From the NCBI GenBank assembly GCA_021794855.1, contig JAJYPZ010000062.1, positions 1 to 6,679 of the forward strand: a stretch of 6,679 nucleotides of DNA. The letters run 5' to 3'. This document shows positions 5,523 through 6,679 of the stretch, piece after piece. A program made the position numbers and the translations under genes. Under the pieces are notes generated by a model. It did no database searches. It was not told where the DNA came from and saw nothing but the letters and a program-made list of their open reading frames with translations. Each line of letters opens with the position of its first letter. Position 1 is the stretch's first letter. This stretch comes from Pseudomonadota bacterium. Lineage in GTDB: Bacteria > Pseudomonadota > Gammaproteobacteria > Burkholderiales > Sulfuriferulaceae.

Positions 5523-6679
5523 GCGCCGAAAACCTGTTCGCTCAAGCCCCATTTTGCGGCCAGCGTTTCGGCCGCATTCTGAATTTCTTCGCTGCGCGCC
5601 GGATGATTGTAAAAACTGCCGGCAAATCGCGCCAGGGCATCGTCGCGACCGAATTGCTGAATGATGCTGTGGATGATTTCTCCCGCTTCCGTACCGACGA
5701 CTTCGGCGCCAAGCAAGTCGCCGTTATCCATATCCGCGATCAGCCGTACAAAGCCCTCTGTGTCGTCCTGGCCCAATGCGCGGGGATTGCTTTCAAAAGC
5801 GGCGAAGCCGGTAGCCACTTCGAGACCGGCATCTTCCGCATCGTCTTCATTAAGACCGATACGCCCCAATTCCACCGCCGAATAAACCAGTTCCGGCACT
5901 GCCGCCGGAGTTTGTTTGCGCGTATCCGGTTTGAGAATATTGGCCACCGCGACCGCAGCATCCGCCAAAGCCTGATTGGCGGTCATGCGCGGATTGGCCA
6001 CATCGCCTATCGCATAAATGTGGCTTGCGGCGGTTTGGAGGTGCGCATTTACCTGTACGAAGCCCTTCTCGTCCAGCTTTACCCCTGCCCGTTCCGGATG
6101 CAAAGCAGTGGTGTGCGGTATCCGGCCGGAACCCAGTAAAACCCAATCCACCTTGACATTGGTGCCGTCGGCAAAAGCAAGTTCCACGCCGTCATCCAGC
6201 AAACCGACGCGGGTTGCCCGTTTGTGCGTGACAATTCCGGTCTGTTTGAGCGCCTTATGCAAAATTTTGAGCGCGGGGGCCGAGAATTCGCTTCTGGATA
6301 AAGGCGTACTATTGGATAACCATACCACCTCGCAGCCGAGCTGGCTGAGGATAAAAGCGAATTCGCTGCCTATGACTCCGCTGCCGACGATGGCGACTTT
6401 TCTGCCGGCGGGGACAGGTTGATCGAATAAATCATCTGTCGTCAATATTCGTCCGGCTGCCAGGGGATATTCCTGCGGCACAAAAGGACTCGATCCGGTT
6501 GCGATGATGATATGTTTGGCTGTTATATTCGTGCCTCCAATGTCGACGGTATTGGCATCGATAAAGGACGCCGTACCCTGAAACGCGTTGATGCCCAGTC
6601 GCTTCATATAATCGGTATAGCTGTCGCGTACCGTGTTCACGACTTTATGCTGATGTTCCCAAGCCTGTTCCAGATCGGC
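5519..6679 (-). CDS. Dihydrolipoamide dehydrogenase-like FAD/NAD(P) disulfide oxidoreductase (5' partial)
   Basis: The frame is open to the right edge, so the N-terminus with the FAD dinucleotide fold and the CxxxxC redox disulfide is missing; 386 residues are visible. Numbering these from the edge: FAD-domain segment IIIATGSSP (57-65), NAD(P)-binding GSGVIGSE (99-106), second FAD motif AIGDV (223-227), then the dimerization domain beginning near PELVYSAVELGRIGL (262-276). HPARSE (359-364) supplies the His and Glu of the catalytic dyad, as in lipoamide dehydrogenase (HPTxSE), where the E. coli SthA-type transhydrogenase has YPTxAE as I recall it. This favours an E3-like disulfide reductase, but no 2-oxoacid dehydrogenase genes are adjacent. 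The second NAD(P) strand ends VVWLSN and lacks the acidic residue usual for NAD. It appears to be an upstream gene of the operon with msbA, whose GTG overlaps its TGA. Alternatives are a mercuric-reductase-like protein or a transhydrogenase. Confidence 0.85.
   Translation of the reverse strand, partial: ADLEQAWEHQHKVVNTVRDSYTDYMKRLGINAFQGTASFIDANTVDIGGTNITAKHIIIATGSSPFVPQEYPLAAGRILTTDDLFDQPVPAGRKVAIVGSGVIGSEFAFILSQLGCEVVWLSNSTPLSRSEFSAPALKILHKALKQTGIVTHKRATRVGLLDDGVELAFADGTNVKVDWVLLGSGRIPHTTALHPERAGVKLDEKGFVQVNAHLQTAASHIYAIGDVANPRMTANQALADAAVAVANILKPDTRKQTPAAVPELVYSAVELGRIGLNEDDAEDAGLEVATGFAAFESNPRALGQDDTEGFVRLIADMDNGDLLGAEVVGTEAGEIIHSIIQQFGRDDALARFAGSFYNHPARSEEIQNAAETLAAKWGLSEQVFGA

Noticed and set aside
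5456..6139. 227-codon plus-strand open frame opposite the flavoprotein
   Set aside because: It is antisense to conserved FAD/NAD(P)-oxidoreductase sequence, with no domain, and its length is explained by the codon use of the real gene.

Overview
This 6.7 kb window looks like ordinary chromosome from a Gram-negative proteobacterium. It is most likely betaproteobacterial, of the Nitrosomonadales kind. That placement is inferred from recalled family features: the HslV N-terminus [14 protein letters not shown], the [13 protein letters not shown] segment, a clear MsbA lipid A flippase, and base composition that looks near 50% G+C by eye. No mobile element, tRNA, rRNA, CRISPR array or phage gene is visible. 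Coding density is very high. The longest gap between genes is about 139 bases, so no gene-free stretch exceeds 300 bases.

Layout: two convergent gene blocks meet at about 2928-2958. The left block, on the plus strand, holds the 3' part of a gene for a STAS-domain protein, then an intergenic region with a possible promoter, then hslV and hslU overlapping by 4 bases (ATGA). The right block, on the minus strand, reads from the right edge inward. It holds a dihydrolipoamide-dehydrogenase-like flavoprotein (5' end outside the window), msbA, and a TtcA-family PP-loop protein. Each junction in the right block also overlaps by about 4 bases (GTGA, ATGA), which points to one translationally coupled operon.

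Function: HslV (threonine peptidase) and HslU (AAA+ unfoldase) form the two-part HslVU protease for regulatory and misfolded proteins. MsbA flips lipid A-core across the inner membrane. The PP-loop protein is probably a tRNA thiolation enzyme carrying an iron-sulfur cluster. The flavoprotein is an FAD/NAD(P) disulfide reductase of unproven substrate. No shared pathway is evident for the three right-hand genes.

Most worth a second look: the STAS protein is a tandem duplication with a period of about 144 residues, pairing a helical module ending in SPPxW with a STAS-like domain, and the two STAS copies differ at the usual phospho-serine site. The TtcA-like protein is short and divergent, and the flavoprotein has an atypical NAD(P)-binding signature. 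I see no convincing evidence of a wholly new biological system here.
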